Source: Glaciecola sp964418575
GTDB taxonomy: Bacteria; Pseudomonadota; Gammaproteobacteria; Enterobacterales; Alteromonadaceae
NCBI GenBank assembly: GCA_964418575.1
Contig: CAYQMI010000077.1
Span: 1-17,448, forward strand
Reading direction: 5' to 3'
Length of the DNA stretch: 17,448 bases
This document shows, piece by piece, positions 6,424-15,029 of the stretch; within the stretch, counting starts at the first letter, position 1; every line of letters starts with the position of its first letter. The position numbers and the translations under genes were made by a program. Below the pieces are notes generated by a model. The model ran no database searches, had not been told where the DNA came from, and saw only the letters and a list, made by a program, of their open reading frames with translations.

Positions 6424-8517
6424 CTAAGCCGCGGCTTTCACTTCCTCAAGCTCCCCAATAAACTTATCTAACGCACTCACATCCCCAACATACTCATCAT
6501 CAATACACGTTTGCAAAATACCAACACTCTTACTTGACAAAACGCCGTGCGAGCCATTTAGCCAGAGCAGTAGTTTGGCAATGTAACATTGCGGTATGGT
6601 GACTCGGTGTTGCGCTAAATATTCGTTTGCCGCTCTATAAAGTGCGGAGTTTAAGCCCCACTTCAATAGCATTGTTATGCTGGGCACTCTACTTCTAAAG
6701 AGCAGGCGCTTCATCTTCTTCTCTACGTTTAACAGGAGGTTTTTTTCTAACTCAGCTTGTGAGATTGGTTTTGTAGTCGCTACTTTTGATGAATTAGTCT
6801 TTGCGTCAACGGTCATTTCATCTTCCCGACATAAATCAGGCTCAAAACTACGCACAACCCTCTCTCTCCTCATAGATAAGCTTGCCGGAATATCCAGAAA
6901 ACCAAGACTAGTATCCATTTGCGGAACAACGACCAGCTTTGGCAAGCCATCTGCATTTTCGAGCGCTTCCTCGCTCACCATTACAAAACTGGTGTAGCGA
7001 TTAATTAAGCCTAGTTTTTGCGACAAGTTCGCAGCATCTTTTGCCGCTAAGCTATACACATATTTTTGCCCCACAAGCTTTTGCAATGCCTGGCTAAAGG
7101 AGGCGCTTAATTGGTGTTGAGGCAATACCTTATTATTTAGGCTAACGTTCACATGTTCGCTTGCCGGCCCATACACTGCATAACCTACTGCGCCATGAGT
7201 TACGCTACTTGCTACGGGCAATGCGCTCCACACATTATTGCCCGCATCCCAAAGGCAAGGGGTTTTAGCTGTGCTCACTTGCCCAATAAATTGGCCTAAC
7301 TTAAGGCCCATTGGCTCATTAGGATGAACCAACATCCACTCGCCGCCTGTCGATTCTGCAATTTGAATCACAACATCGTCGGATACGGCGCTGCCAACAC
7401 CCACAGTGTGTACACAAAATATCTCTTTTTGTGTTGCATGCAATACAGCATGAATATCACCCTCACTCCATACCTGACCATCGGTTAAAAGAACAATCTC
7501 CGGTGGGTTTTTGTGCTGCTTTCCTTGTATTTGAGCTTGTGCTATGGCGCCCCATATTTCGGTTCCGCCCATATCGGCTTGCATGTTATTAATAAATAAG
7601 TGTAAGGCTTTGCGGTTTTGAGGGTTGAGCATGAGCGGCTGCGTGCTGGTATGCAACACACTGCTGCCAAAGCATAGCAGGCTTATCTCGCTGCCATTGG
7701 GCAATGCTTCTATGCACGCTAATAATCCTGTGCGCGTTTGCTCCATCGACAAACCCGCCATAGAGCCTGAGCAGTCGATTAATAATACAAGGCTGGCGGC
7801 TACTGGCTCTTGCTTGTTGGTACTGGGCGGCACCACACTTAAAGAGCAAGGAAAGTCACCTTCTAAAGCGGGCAACACAAAGGGCGCGCTGCTTATTGTG
7901 CCAAAGCTTAAAACAATGTCTTCATCCATTACCCCAGCAAAGGTATAGCCATCTTGTATTGAAGTCAGATCATGACTCAGGCAATTTACTTGTGCCTCAT
8001 GTGCCAGCACCAGCTTTGCTTTAAAGGGGTAGTTGGCCAACATAGAATGCTGATGCGATATTGCGGCATCACTCACCGTCTTCCCATATTTAGGCGCGAT
8101 CACGGTGGGTAAAAAATACCGGTAAGCCCCAGCTTGCGAAATCATTAGTTGCGCAATTTGCATCTTTACTTCTAAGCAATCTTGCGGTGCTAAATTGCCT
8201 GCGCGCAGCTCGTATAAGCCATCGCCTAAGTCGCGAATGATAATGCTACGCTTTGCGCTTTCAATACCGTCTTCATAGATTAATTCGGCTTGGTTTGCTG
8301 TTTGTATTTGGCCTACAAATACTTGGTCGTTAATGGTAACGGTAACCTTGCTTATTACCGCTTGTCGAGGTAACGGAAAGCTATAAACGGCCTCTATAAT
8401 ATTGCTCGACCGATTCACAAAGCGTTGGCGCAAAAGCGTGCTAGCGAGGGGAGCGTGAACATCAATAACAATATCTGCGCTTTGTAAAAGTGATGCAGGA
8501 TGAGAGCTTGGGTTCAT
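6424..8517 (-). CDS. VIT and von Willebrand factor A domain protein
   Basis: A 697-residue protein. The N-terminal VIT domain spans about residues 8-135 (features include IEAVYSFPLP and IRDLGDGLYELRAGNLAP). The vWA domain spans about 241-415 with a complete metal-ion-dependent adhesion site: DCSGS (248-252), Thr in MGGTE (319) and Asp in LLTDG (346). The last ~140 residues are unassigned and look helical. In animals this pair occurs in inter-alpha-trypsin-inhibitor heavy chains; bacterial homologues are mostly uncharacterised. No signal peptide, LPXTG sorting motif or membrane segment is visible, so it is probably cytoplasmic, unlike the sortase-linked marine vWA proteins. I chose ATG 8517 because AAGGAA lies just upstream, inside the end of the MerR gene; a longer frame to 8553 would overlap that gene. 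It is one base from the MerR gene, hence co-translated. Confidence 0.88.
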   Translation of the reverse strand: MNPSSHPASLLQSADIVIDVHAPLASTLLRQRFVNRSSNIIEAVYSFPLPRQAVISKVTVTINDQVFVGQIQTANQAELIYEDGIESAKRSIIIRDLGDGLYELRAGNLAPQDCLEVKMQIAQLMISQAGAYRYFLPTVIAPKYGKTVSDAAISHQHSMLANYPFKAKLVLAHEAQVNCLSHDLTSIQDGYTFAGVMDEDIVLSFGTISSAPFVLPALEGDFPCSLSVVPPSTNKQEPVAASLVLLIDCSGSMAGLSMEQTRTGLLACIEALPNGSEISLLCFGSSVLHTSTQPLMLNPQNRKALHLFINNMQADMGGTEIWGAIAQAQIQGKQHKNPPEIVLLTDGQVWSEGDIHAVLHATQKEIFCVHTVGVGSAVSDDVVIQIAESTGGEWMLVHPNEPMGLKLGQFIGQVSTAKTPCLWDAGNNVWSALPVASSVTHGAVGYAVYGPASEHVNVSLNNKVLPQHQLSASFSQALQKLVGQKYVYSLAAKDAANLSQKLGLINRYTSFVMVSEEALENADGLPKLVVVPQMDTSLGFLDIPASLSMRRERVVRSFEPDLCREDEMTVDAKTNSSKVATTKPISQAELEKNLLLNVEKKMKRLLFRSRVPSITMLLKWGLNSALYRAANEYLAQHRVTIPQCYIAKLLLWLNGSHGVLSSKSVGILQTCIDDEYVGDVSALDKFIGELEEVKAAA

Positions 8518-8518
8518 T

Positions 8519-8914
8519 TTAGCTTTCCTTATTAATGTGATTAACAGCCTCAAGGACTTGTTGAGTTAATTGACGAACTTGCGCGCCACTAAGCTCGCAC
8601 TGCAAAGGGTCTATACTGAGCTCTACTCCTGGGCAAATATGGATTAAGCTCACGGCTCGCACTTGCCCGGGTTGTGTATCTGCATGCGGTGTATGCTTAA
8701 CTTTTGTGCCATTCATCACTTTTGCGATAGCAGCTAAAGACAAGCCCGATGAACTTAAGCGCTTAACGGTCATCAACTGTTCAAGGTGCTCGTGATTATA
8801 GGTAGCTGTTTTACGAGCACCCTCAGGCTTGTCTACCAAATGCTTTTGTATGTAGTAACGAATGGTGCGCACTGGCAGGCCGGTTAATGTGCTGATACTT
8901 TGCAAGTTGTACAT
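8519..8914 (-). CDS. MerR-family transcriptional regulator
   Basis: A 131-residue protein. The N-terminal ~70 residues form a MerR winged helix-turn-helix: MYNLQSISTLTGLPVRTIRYYI, then GARKTATYNHEHLEQLMTV, then SGLSLAAIAKVM. The C-terminal ~55 residues (from about VRAVSLIHICPGVELSID) do not look like the coiled coil plus Cys cluster of metal sensors, though there are two cysteines. The start is ATG 8914 (minus strand). The gene ends one base before the VIT/vWA start and supplies its ribosome binding site, so the two form a tight operon. It probably controls its own operon; the inducer is unknown. Confidence 0.85.
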   Translation of the reverse strand: MYNLQSISTLTGLPVRTIRYYIQKHLVDKPEGARKTATYNHEHLEQLMTVKRLSSSGLSLAAIAKVMNGTKVKHTPHADTQPGQVRAVSLIHICPGVELSIDPLQCELSGAQVRQLTQQVLEAVNHINKES

Positions 8915-9104
8915 TTATTTTACACTTTTAAACGACAGTTTTAGTGTTATATATTTATCTGTTGTTAAATGCAAGGGTTTTGCGTTGGTGTTTATAATTG
9001 AATGTGAGATAGGGTGAGAGTTAAAGGTGTGAGCAAGAATATTCAGTTTGTGAGTAAAGGCGCACAAAAATCAACCAATCAACATAAAGTACCCGTGATT
9101 TCCG
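8915..9104. promoter_or_regulatory. Divergent gap upstream of the MerR operon
   Basis: The AT-rich part next to the MerR gene contains an imperfect inverted repeat with arms ACACT (8922-8926) and AGTGT (8943-8947), a plausible operator for an autoregulating MerR protein. No confident -35/-10 pair was found. The rest of the gap up to the lipoprotein promoter shows nothing further. Confidence 0.3.
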
Positions 9105-9161
9105 TTGACATTACACTCGCCTAATATAGCCTAATGCGGTCGAAATGACTCGACCGTATTA
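9105..9161 (+). promoter_or_regulatory. Lipoprotein operon leader with a 12-bp stem-loop
   Basis: TTGACA at 9105-9110 is followed by TAATATAG (9122-9129), though the spacing to any -10 is imperfect. Beyond it, 9132-9143 pairs with 9150-9161 (TAATGCGGTCGA against TCGACCGTATTA, one G-U) around a six-base loop. No T-run follows, so it is not a terminator. It could be a regulator's palindromic operator or a leader-RNA hairpin, sitting eight bases before the ribosome binding site at 9169-9173. Confidence 0.5.
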
Positions 9162-9180
9162 AACTACTTAGGAATGTAAA

Positions 9181-9540
9181 ATGAAAAAACTCGCACTCGT
9201 TCTAGCAGTTGCTACTCTATCTTCTGGTTGCGCAAGCATCATGACCGCCGACCAACAGTCTATCAATGTCACCACAAGCAATAACAAACCGGCTGAAATA
9301 ACAATTGATGACAAAACAGTAACAGCACCAGGAATGGTTACGGTTTTACGTGATGGTAAAGATAAAGTTGTGCGATCGTCTGCAGATGGCTGCGACAACG
9401 CAACGCCTATCGAAAAAAGCGTAACACCAGTATTCTTTGGTAACATAATTATTGGCGGCTTGTTAGGCTCAACAACTGATGGCGCTACGGGTAAAATGTG
9501 GGATTATGCTGATAACGTTGAGGTGCGCTGCGAAAACTAG
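9181..9540 (+). CDS. Small outer-membrane lipoprotein (hypothetical)
   Basis: A 119-residue precursor with a typical lipoprotein signal: MKK, a hydrophobic run LALVLAVATL, and lipobox SSGC, with Cys17 as the lipidated residue. The +2 residue is Ala, not Asp, which points to the outer membrane by the Lol rule. The mature part has a beta-rich, PEGA-like feel (AEITIDDKTVTAPGMVTVLR) and a glycine-rich hydrophobic segment FFGNIIIGGLLGSTTDGATG seen in many small gammaproteobacterial lipoproteins of unknown role. TAGGA at 9169-9173 gives a good ribosome binding site. It is followed after only three bases by the DUF4105 gene, so the two are probably one transcript. Confidence 0.82.
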   Translation: MKKLALVLAVATLSSGCASIMTADQQSINVTTSNNKPAEITIDDKTVTAPGMVTVLRDGKDKVVRSSADGCDNATPIEKSVTPVFFGNIIIGGLLGSTTDGATGKMWDYADNVEVRCEN

Positions 9541-9543
9541 GCC

Positions 9544-11343
9544 ATGAACCTCAGCATTTTAAAAAGCTGGCTTTTGCCAGCTTTGTTGTTTTTAGTTCCT
9601 TCGTTCAACGCTCTCGCAAATTGGCAATTCAGTAAGCTTGAAACCCTCGAGCTCGCTGCATCCTCAAAATGGGAGGCTTTGCTGCACTTACGTGATGGCA
9701 ATCCAATGATAAAGGACGAAGACTTTCTCCTTTCAAAACAAAATTTTAGCCCACAGCAAGAACTCCAACTTACAATAGACCTGCACAATCAAGACCCTCT
9801 TTCGTTTGCATGCCGCTTTCCCGCCCGGTTTGCATGGATTTCAGAGCAGAAAAACTACCGAGTGACTCCAAGTGACTTCATACATTGTAGTGAGCTCTCT
9901 GATTATTTAGCACTAGTGCCATTCAACGATTTGTCGGTGGTATATGCATCTGAAGTATTGTCGTCAGCCTCAAGTATGATGGGGCACGTTTTTCTAAAAG
10001 CTTCTGGCAAAAATATAAAGGGAAACTCAGTCTCGCATGCTGTTTCTTTTTTTACTGAGTTTAATACCTTCAATCCATTTTCAATTATTTACGACGGCTT
10101 AGTTGGGGGCATGCCGGGCTTTTTCATTGTTCGCCCCTATGAACTCGAGTATTCAAGATATGTAACACAAGAAAATCGTAACTTGTTTGAATACGATTTA
10201 GCTCTGTCAGATGAAGCAGAGCTCAGGATCCAACTTCATATTTGGGAATTGAAGGAGATTGATATTGAATACTTGTTTCAAAGTTACAACTGTGCCACCT
10301 TAACCTTATACGTATTGAGCGTTGCCGACCCAAGCATCAAGCAACATGAGCGTTTGTTTGTGAGTCCTGCGGATGTAGTAAAGGCAGCATCAAAACAAAA
10401 CCTTATAGATAATACTAAAGTTTATCTAGCCGACGAATGGGCTATTACCGCACTTTCTAATCAGCTAGGTTCTGAGCAAGTCGCAGCTCTACTAGATCTT
10501 GCGAGTAATGGCGATGACACCAGTTCAGACATGCCTTTGGGCGCCTTACAGAAAGAGTTTTTATTTCGCCTAAACCGTCAAGCATTCGGCAAAGAAAATT
10601 TTAGTTCTGATACCGTGCAGAAACTGAAATTAAACGCCTCGTTCGAAAATCAATTGTCGCTGAGTCAAGAGATAGCAAAAAACCCAGTGTATTCTTCGCA
10701 AGACTCAATCATTAGTGCCGAATGGCTAAACCGCAATTCGAACAACAAAATTGTTCTGTCTTTTTTACCAGCCTCACATTATCAACGAACAGTAGATACT
10801 CAGTTTTTCAACGATTCAGAATTGAATATTGGGGCAGCGAGTGTTTCGGTTGATACAAACACCTCAACTCTGCGCCTCGAACACTTTAACCTTTACAGTG
10901 TGACTTCCTATACACCAAACACTTCTATTTTACCTAGGCTTTCAGGTCACTTTTACCTTGGTTATAAGCAAGAGCGCGACCAATACTTAGAAACGAAGGG
11001 TTTTTTGCAAATGCAAGGTGCTCTAGGGCAAAGTTATCGATTACATCGAGATGTGTTGGCGTATATTCTCGGTGAAGTGTCTGTAGGTATGCGACGCGCA
11101 GATCGTTTACTGTCTGCAGAATCTGTTACCGGGCTCACAATAAACACCGCGTTTGATAGCAAAGCACGATTGGAGCATAGAATGATATTTAGCAATCTCG
11201 ATAAGCATATTCAACATAAACTGCGTTTTGAATTGTCTACAAAACTTACAAATGATCTTTCTTTATTTGCAAGCACTGAATATTGGGACAACCAATCGAC
11301 AAATGACACTGAGTTTAGGCTGGGCATAGATTTTCACTTCTAA
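9544..11343 (+). CDS. DUF4105 / Lnb N-terminal domain protein with predicted outer-membrane barrel
   Basis: A 599-residue precursor. A signal peptide covers residues 1-25 (cleavage after NALA). Residues ~120-290 carry the DUF4105 signature: SSASSMMGHVFLKASG with His148, EYSRYVTQENRNLFEYDLAL, and YNCATLTLYVL with Cys250. This His/Cys pair is typical of thiol-type acyl transferases or hydrolases. The domain is the one Pfam links to Lnb, the lipoprotein N-acyltransferase described in Bacteroides. The C-terminal ~200 residues alternate as in a beta-barrel and end in Phe (GIDFHF), so this protein is probably in the outer membrane. It starts three bases after the lipoprotein stop, without a strong ribosome binding site, which suggests translational coupling. 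The substrate is unknown; a role on lipoproteins or lipids is inference. Confidence 0.8.
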   Translation: MNLSILKSWLLPALLFLVPSFNALANWQFSKLETLELAASSKWEALLHLRDGNPMIKDEDFLLSKQNFSPQQELQLTIDLHNQDPLSFACRFPARFAWISEQKNYRVTPSDFIHCSELSDYLALVPFNDLSVVYASEVLSSASSMMGHVFLKASGKNIKGNSVSHAVSFFTEFNTFNPFSIIYDGLVGGMPGFFIVRPYELEYSRYVTQENRNLFEYDLALSDEAELRIQLHIWELKEIDIEYLFQSYNCATLTLYVLSVADPSIKQHERLFVSPADVVKAASKQNLIDNTKVYLADEWAITALSNQLGSEQVAALLDLASNGDDTSSDMPLGALQKEFLFRLNRQAFGKENFSSDTVQKLKLNASFENQLSLSQEIAKNPVYSSQDSIISAEWLNRNSNNKIVLSFLPASHYQRTVDTQFFNDSELNIGAASVSVDTNTSTLRLEHFNLYSVTSYTPNTSILPRLSGHFYLGYKQERDQYLETKGFLQMQGALGQSYRLHRDVLAYILGEVSVGMRRADRLLSAESVTGLTINTAFDSKARLEHRMIFSNLDKHIQHKLRFELSTKLTNDLSLFASTEYWDNQSTNDTEFRLGIDFHF

Positions 11344-11780
11344 AATCGATGTCTATAATTTGCTAAACGAAGAGCATCCGAAAACATTGGGTTTTATCTT
11401 CGCCTATGCGTTCTTCAAGCGTACGAAGGTCAACCGGATACTAAAAATACATCTCTTGGCTTACTCAATCTGCTTCGCGCATGATAAATCTCCCTGCACT
11501 GTACAAACCATCACATAGGTAAAACATTTTGATTGTTTGTTTTTCTGCTTCCTCAAAGCTCTTAACATTACCAATTTGTTAACCGAAAATAAAAGAAAAC
11601 AATTTCTATTTATCAGACCTGTTTTCTGTTTTTTTGCCTTTTAAAGGCTTGCATTACAGGTGAATTCAAGCTTATTTATATTCAAGAGAATTGAAAAATA
11701 ACGGTATCTGCAAGAGAGTTTCACCCAAGCCCGCATGTTTAATATAGATATATCTTATTACCAACATAACAGTAACAAAT
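11344..11780. other. Long intergenic stretch before the TonB receptor
   Basis: About 430 bases with no supportable gene on either strand. It holds a 13-bp perfect palindrome GCCTTTTAAAGGC at 11636-11648, flanked by ACCTGT (11617-11622) and ACAGGT (11656-11661). No T-run follows the palindrome on either strand, so I do not call it a terminator. No terminator for the DUF4105 operon is obvious. Confidence 0.4.
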
Positions 11781-11973
11781 GCAATATTGGTATAACAAAT
11801 GGTTGACCTTTGGGTTAAAAATTGTAATTATCTGGTTAACGGATTGTAATCGTTCTACGAAATTTAAATCGAAACTATGTTCTATCCGGCAAAGTAATGG
11901 GCTTAAGGACACGTTGAAAAACAGCTATTACTTGATGTTTGCCAAGACAAGACAACAACACACAGGAAAAATT
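11781..11973 (+). promoter_or_regulatory. Promoter/operator region and leader of the TonB receptor gene
   Basis: TTGGTATAACAA at 11787-11798 differs by one base from the palindrome TTGGTATACCAA, the core bound by FadR-subfamily GntR regulators of uronate genes (UxuR/ExuR type). Five bases on, TTGACC (11803-11808) with a 16-bp spacer to TAATTA (11825-11830) is a plausible promoter, so the operator would abut the -35. Two copies of GGTTAA-N2/3-ATTGTAAT follow (11813-11828 and 11834-11850), about two helical turns apart. A leader of roughly 140 bases then reaches the start codon. The motifs are seen; the regulator's identity is inferred. Confidence 0.5.
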
Positions 11974-14900
11974 ATGACACACAAACTTTCAAAAATTACT
12001 CTGGCCTTGCTCTCGGCAACAACAATCGGTATGGGCAGTGGCGCTATCGCACAAGAGGCTAACACCCAAGCAGATGCAGAAAGCAACGTAGAAATCGTTG
12101 AAGTATCGGGCATTCGCAGCGCACTTAGTGGCGCACTGGCAGAAAAGCGTTCGTCTACTAACTTAGTCGAAGTTATCCAGGCAGAAGATATTGGTAAGCT
12201 TCCGGACCAAAACCTTGCAGAAGTTCTTGAAAACATTACGGGTGTACAAATAACCCGTACTGCCGGTGTTGGTACTGGTGTTCAAATTCGTGGTTCGAAT
12301 TCTAACAATGTATTAATTAACGGTATTGAAACCGTTGGCGCCGGCACAGGTCGTGGCGGTATAAGTTTTGAGGATGTTTCGGCGTCTATGATTGCAGGCT
12401 TAGAAGTAATTAAAGCTTCTGAAGCGAAAACAATCGAAGGTTCTGTTGGCGGTACGGTAAATTTACGCACTATTCGTCCATTGGAATTAAACGACACGCT
12501 ATTTAATGTACGAGTACAGGGTGAAGATAGTAGTCTTACAACCGACGGTATTCAGCCACGCTTCTCTCTTGCATATGGCGACAACTGGGATACAGATGCC
12601 GGTGTTTTTGGTTTTGTAGTGAGCGGAAGCTATACCAAACAAGAAGCGACTTCATTTCGTCCACGTGTTGACCGCGACGGCAGCTTAGTTGAAAACTGTA
12701 ATGCAGTAGTTGTGCGCGGCAGTAATGTTGAAGATGTTGCTGACAGACCTGTATGTCAGGACTTTGATTTTTTGGGTATTCAGTTTTTAAACCAAGAACT
12801 TGAAAACTTTGAGTATGAAACAACCAACCTTTCAAGCACCTTTGAGTATGCGCCGAGCGACAATGCAAAACTCTATTTTGATGTTGTATATACAGACCAA
12901 GAGCGTCGTCAAGACTCTACTCGAGTGCAAGGTTCTGGGGTAAGCAGTGTATTAAACTACAACTTACCTACAGAGTTTGAAACCGTGAACTTTGGTTCTC
13001 TTGATGGTGTTGAGCTTGGTAGCATTCAAGCGGCAGTACGCGGTACTATTGAGCCAGATTTATCAGTAGACGATGACGATCCAAACCTTCGCTTTAACAG
13101 CGACACAGGCGCACGTATAACTGATACAACTATATTCAGATTTGGTGGTGAGTGGGAAGGTGAAAACTTTTTTGCAAGCGCCGAGATTTCATCATCTAAG
13201 TCGGACACTACCAACCCTAACTTAAGCACGCAGTTAAACTTTATTAATCCAAATGCGCCGCTTGATAACTTAGACGCAGATGGCAACCCAACTGCTAGCA
13301 CAAGTAACGACAACGCTGTGCCGTTTATTTATGACCTTCGCGGAAATGCACTTACATTTGGCATTAATTTCGATTCTCCTTTTGCTCCCTCGGTAGCAGA
13401 CTTACTTAATCCAGCTAACGTAGTACTTGACCAAGTCGATCTTGGACGTAATTCTACTGAGAACAAACTTGACGCATTGCGCACCGACTTCACCTATTAC
13501 ATTGATGACTTTATGATCAATTCAATAGACTTTGGTTATCGCTACAGCAAGCGTGAAAGTACTTTCAACCAAATCACCGACCGTATTGGTGGTTTTAGCA
13601 GACTAGCTGATAGCCCAAGTGGTAGCTTATTTTCAGAGTTACTCGTTCCTGGTCCAGATAATTTTGGCGATGCAGACGGACGTGAACTTGCTCTTCGTAA
13701 CTTTATCATTGTGAACCCAGACCTATCGTTTGAAGACCCAGATTATGTGCTCAGTGTGTTACAAGATGCGCTTGTTGCTCATGATCCGACGCCAGACTTA
13801 CCTACACTAGAGCCTTCAGCGACTGCGTTTTTCAACATCGAAGAAGAAACTCATGCGCTATATGCACAAGCCAACTTTGAGTTTGAATATGTAGTGGGTA
13901 ATTTCGGTGTGCGTCATCTTCAAACAGATGTTGACTCAACTGGTAATACGGTTACTTCTGATGGCGCTACGCTAACAACGATTTCTGGTGATTACAGCTA
14001 TACGCTGCCTCGTGTAAATATTGTTGCTACTCCGCACGACGACGTAGTGCTGCGTTTAGGCTGGGGTAAAGACATTCGTCGTCCAGACTTTAACGACTTG
14101 AATACATCTGTAGCCTTAATAAACAATGTAAATGCCGCGGTTAACATTGGTAACCCAGGCCTAGAGCCAGAAGAAATTACCACATTAGATTTAACCGCTG
14201 AATGGTACTTTGCTGAGTCTGCGGTTGTCAGTATTGGTTATTTTGACAAAGACATCGGTAACTTGTTTGTTGACCAACTAGACAGCGCTCCAGTAGATGG
14301 TAACGGTTTCCGCAGCACAGATATGAGCTGTCCGGGCGGCGGTTTCTTCAACCCTATCGCAGAGGGTGATGACTTCCTTGCTCCATTAGGTACAACAGGT
14401 ATTTGTGTTGACTTACAGTCGAGAGTAAATGATTCAGCTACGACCAACCTTTCTGGCTGGGAAATGGCATTCCAGTACGACCTTTCTAGTTTTGAAGATG
14501 AGTTAGGTTGGGCCTCTGGTTTTGGTATTATCGCTAACTATACTATTCAAGAGTACTCAGGCGGTTCAATTGAGAACGAGTCTGCAACACGTGGTACTGA
14601 TATATTCAATGCTATAAACGGTGTATACGACAGTAATAACTTCCAGAAAGTTACGGCTGTTCAAGGTTTGCTCGACTTTTCTGAAAACGCTTACAACATT
14701 ACTACTTACTATGAAAAGTATGGCTTAAGCGCACGTTTACGCTATACATGGCGTGAAGCTTTCCGCACCGATGACACTGCCGCTGGCGCGTCACGTAACT
14801 CAACTCTTGGTTTCCCTGTTTACACGGCCGACCGTGGACAGTTGAACGCAAGCGTAAGCTACGATATTACTGACCAGTTCAATGTAGGTGTTGAAGCCGT

Positions 14901-15012
14901 TAACATTACTAAAGAAGAAATCACACAATCTTGTGTGAATGATGGCGCCTTACTTTGCTTCCAAGGCTTAGCAGATCGCCGTATTACCTTTGGTATTAGC
15001 TACACTTATTAA
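11974..15012 (+). CDS. TonB-dependent receptor, probably for alginate oligosaccharides
   Basis: A 1012-residue outer-membrane transporter that takes up large substrates using energy from TonB-ExbBD. The signal peptide is residues 1-26 (MTHKLSKITLALLSATTIGM, cleavage after GAIA before QE). A TonB-box-like segment VEIVEVSG follows (~39-46), then the plug: VEVIQAEDIGKLPDQNLAEV, LENITGVQITR, VQIRGSNSNNVLINGIETV and a conserved EVIKASEAKTIEGSVGGTVN stretch. The rest is a 22-strand-type barrel ending in GISYTY, with C-terminal aromatic. I chose ATG 11974 for its AGGA site (11964-11967) and because the signal peptide begins there; the frame is open back to 11779, but that part looks like leader DNA. 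Large receptors of this kind in marine Alteromonadales serve polysaccharide breakdown; the following PL17 lyase points to alginate oligomers. Confidence 0.93.
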   Translation: MTHKLSKITLALLSATTIGMGSGAIAQEANTQADAESNVEIVEVSGIRSALSGALAEKRSSTNLVEVIQAEDIGKLPDQNLAEVLENITGVQITRTAGVGTGVQIRGSNSNNVLINGIETVGAGTGRGGISFEDVSASMIAGLEVIKASEAKTIEGSVGGTVNLRTIRPLELNDTLFNVRVQGEDSSLTTDGIQPRFSLAYGDNWDTDAGVFGFVVSGSYTKQEATSFRPRVDRDGSLVENCNAVVVRGSNVEDVADRPVCQDFDFLGIQFLNQELENFEYETTNLSSTFEYAPSDNAKLYFDVVYTDQERRQDSTRVQGSGVSSVLNYNLPTEFETVNFGSLDGVELGSIQAAVRGTIEPDLSVDDDDPNLRFNSDTGARITDTTIFRFGGEWEGENFFASAEISSSKSDTTNPNLSTQLNFINPNAPLDNLDADGNPTASTSNDNAVPFIYDLRGNALTFGINFDSPFAPSVADLLNPANVVLDQVDLGRNSTENKLDALRTDFTYYIDDFMINSIDFGYRYSKRESTFNQITDRIGGFSRLADSPSGSLFSELLVPGPDNFGDADGRELALRNFIIVNPDLSFEDPDYVLSVLQDALVAHDPTPDLPTLEPSATAFFNIEEETHALYAQANFEFEYVVGNFGVRHLQTDVDSTGNTVTSDGATLTTISGDYSYTLPRVNIVATPHDDVVLRLGWGKDIRRPDFNDLNTSVALINNVNAAVNIGNPGLEPEEITTLDLTAEWYFAESAVVSIGYFDKDIGNLFVDQLDSAPVDGNGFRSTDMSCPGGGFFNPIAEGDDFLAPLGTTGICVDLQSRVNDSATTNLSGWEMAFQYDLSSFEDELGWASGFGIIANYTIQEYSGGSIENESATRGTDIFNAINGVYDSNNFQKVTAVQGLLDFSENAYNITTYYEKYGLSARLRYTWREAFRTDDTAAGASRNSTLGFPVYTADRGQLNASVSYDITDQFNVGVEAVNITKEEITQSCVNDGALLCFQGLADRRITFGISYTY

Positions 15013-15029
15013 GTAGCTAAGCAAAACCT

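Noticed and set aside
7589..7948. Overlapping ORFs on both strands inside the VIT/vWA gene
   Set aside because: They are shadow frames of a well-supported gene with an intact vWA metal site, and show no recognisable domain.
8518..8553. Twelve-residue N-terminal extension of the VIT/vWA protein
   Set aside because: It overlaps the end of the MerR gene in another frame, while ATG 8517 has AAGGAA at correct spacing.
11636..11648. GCCTTTTAAAGGC as an intrinsic terminator
   Set aside because: No T-run follows on either strand; only a palindrome can be claimed.
11779..11973. In-frame 65-codon extension upstream of the TonB receptor
   Set aside because: It would bury the signal peptide, lacks a ribosome binding site, and overlaps promoter- and operator-like DNA; ATG 11974 has a proper AGGA site.
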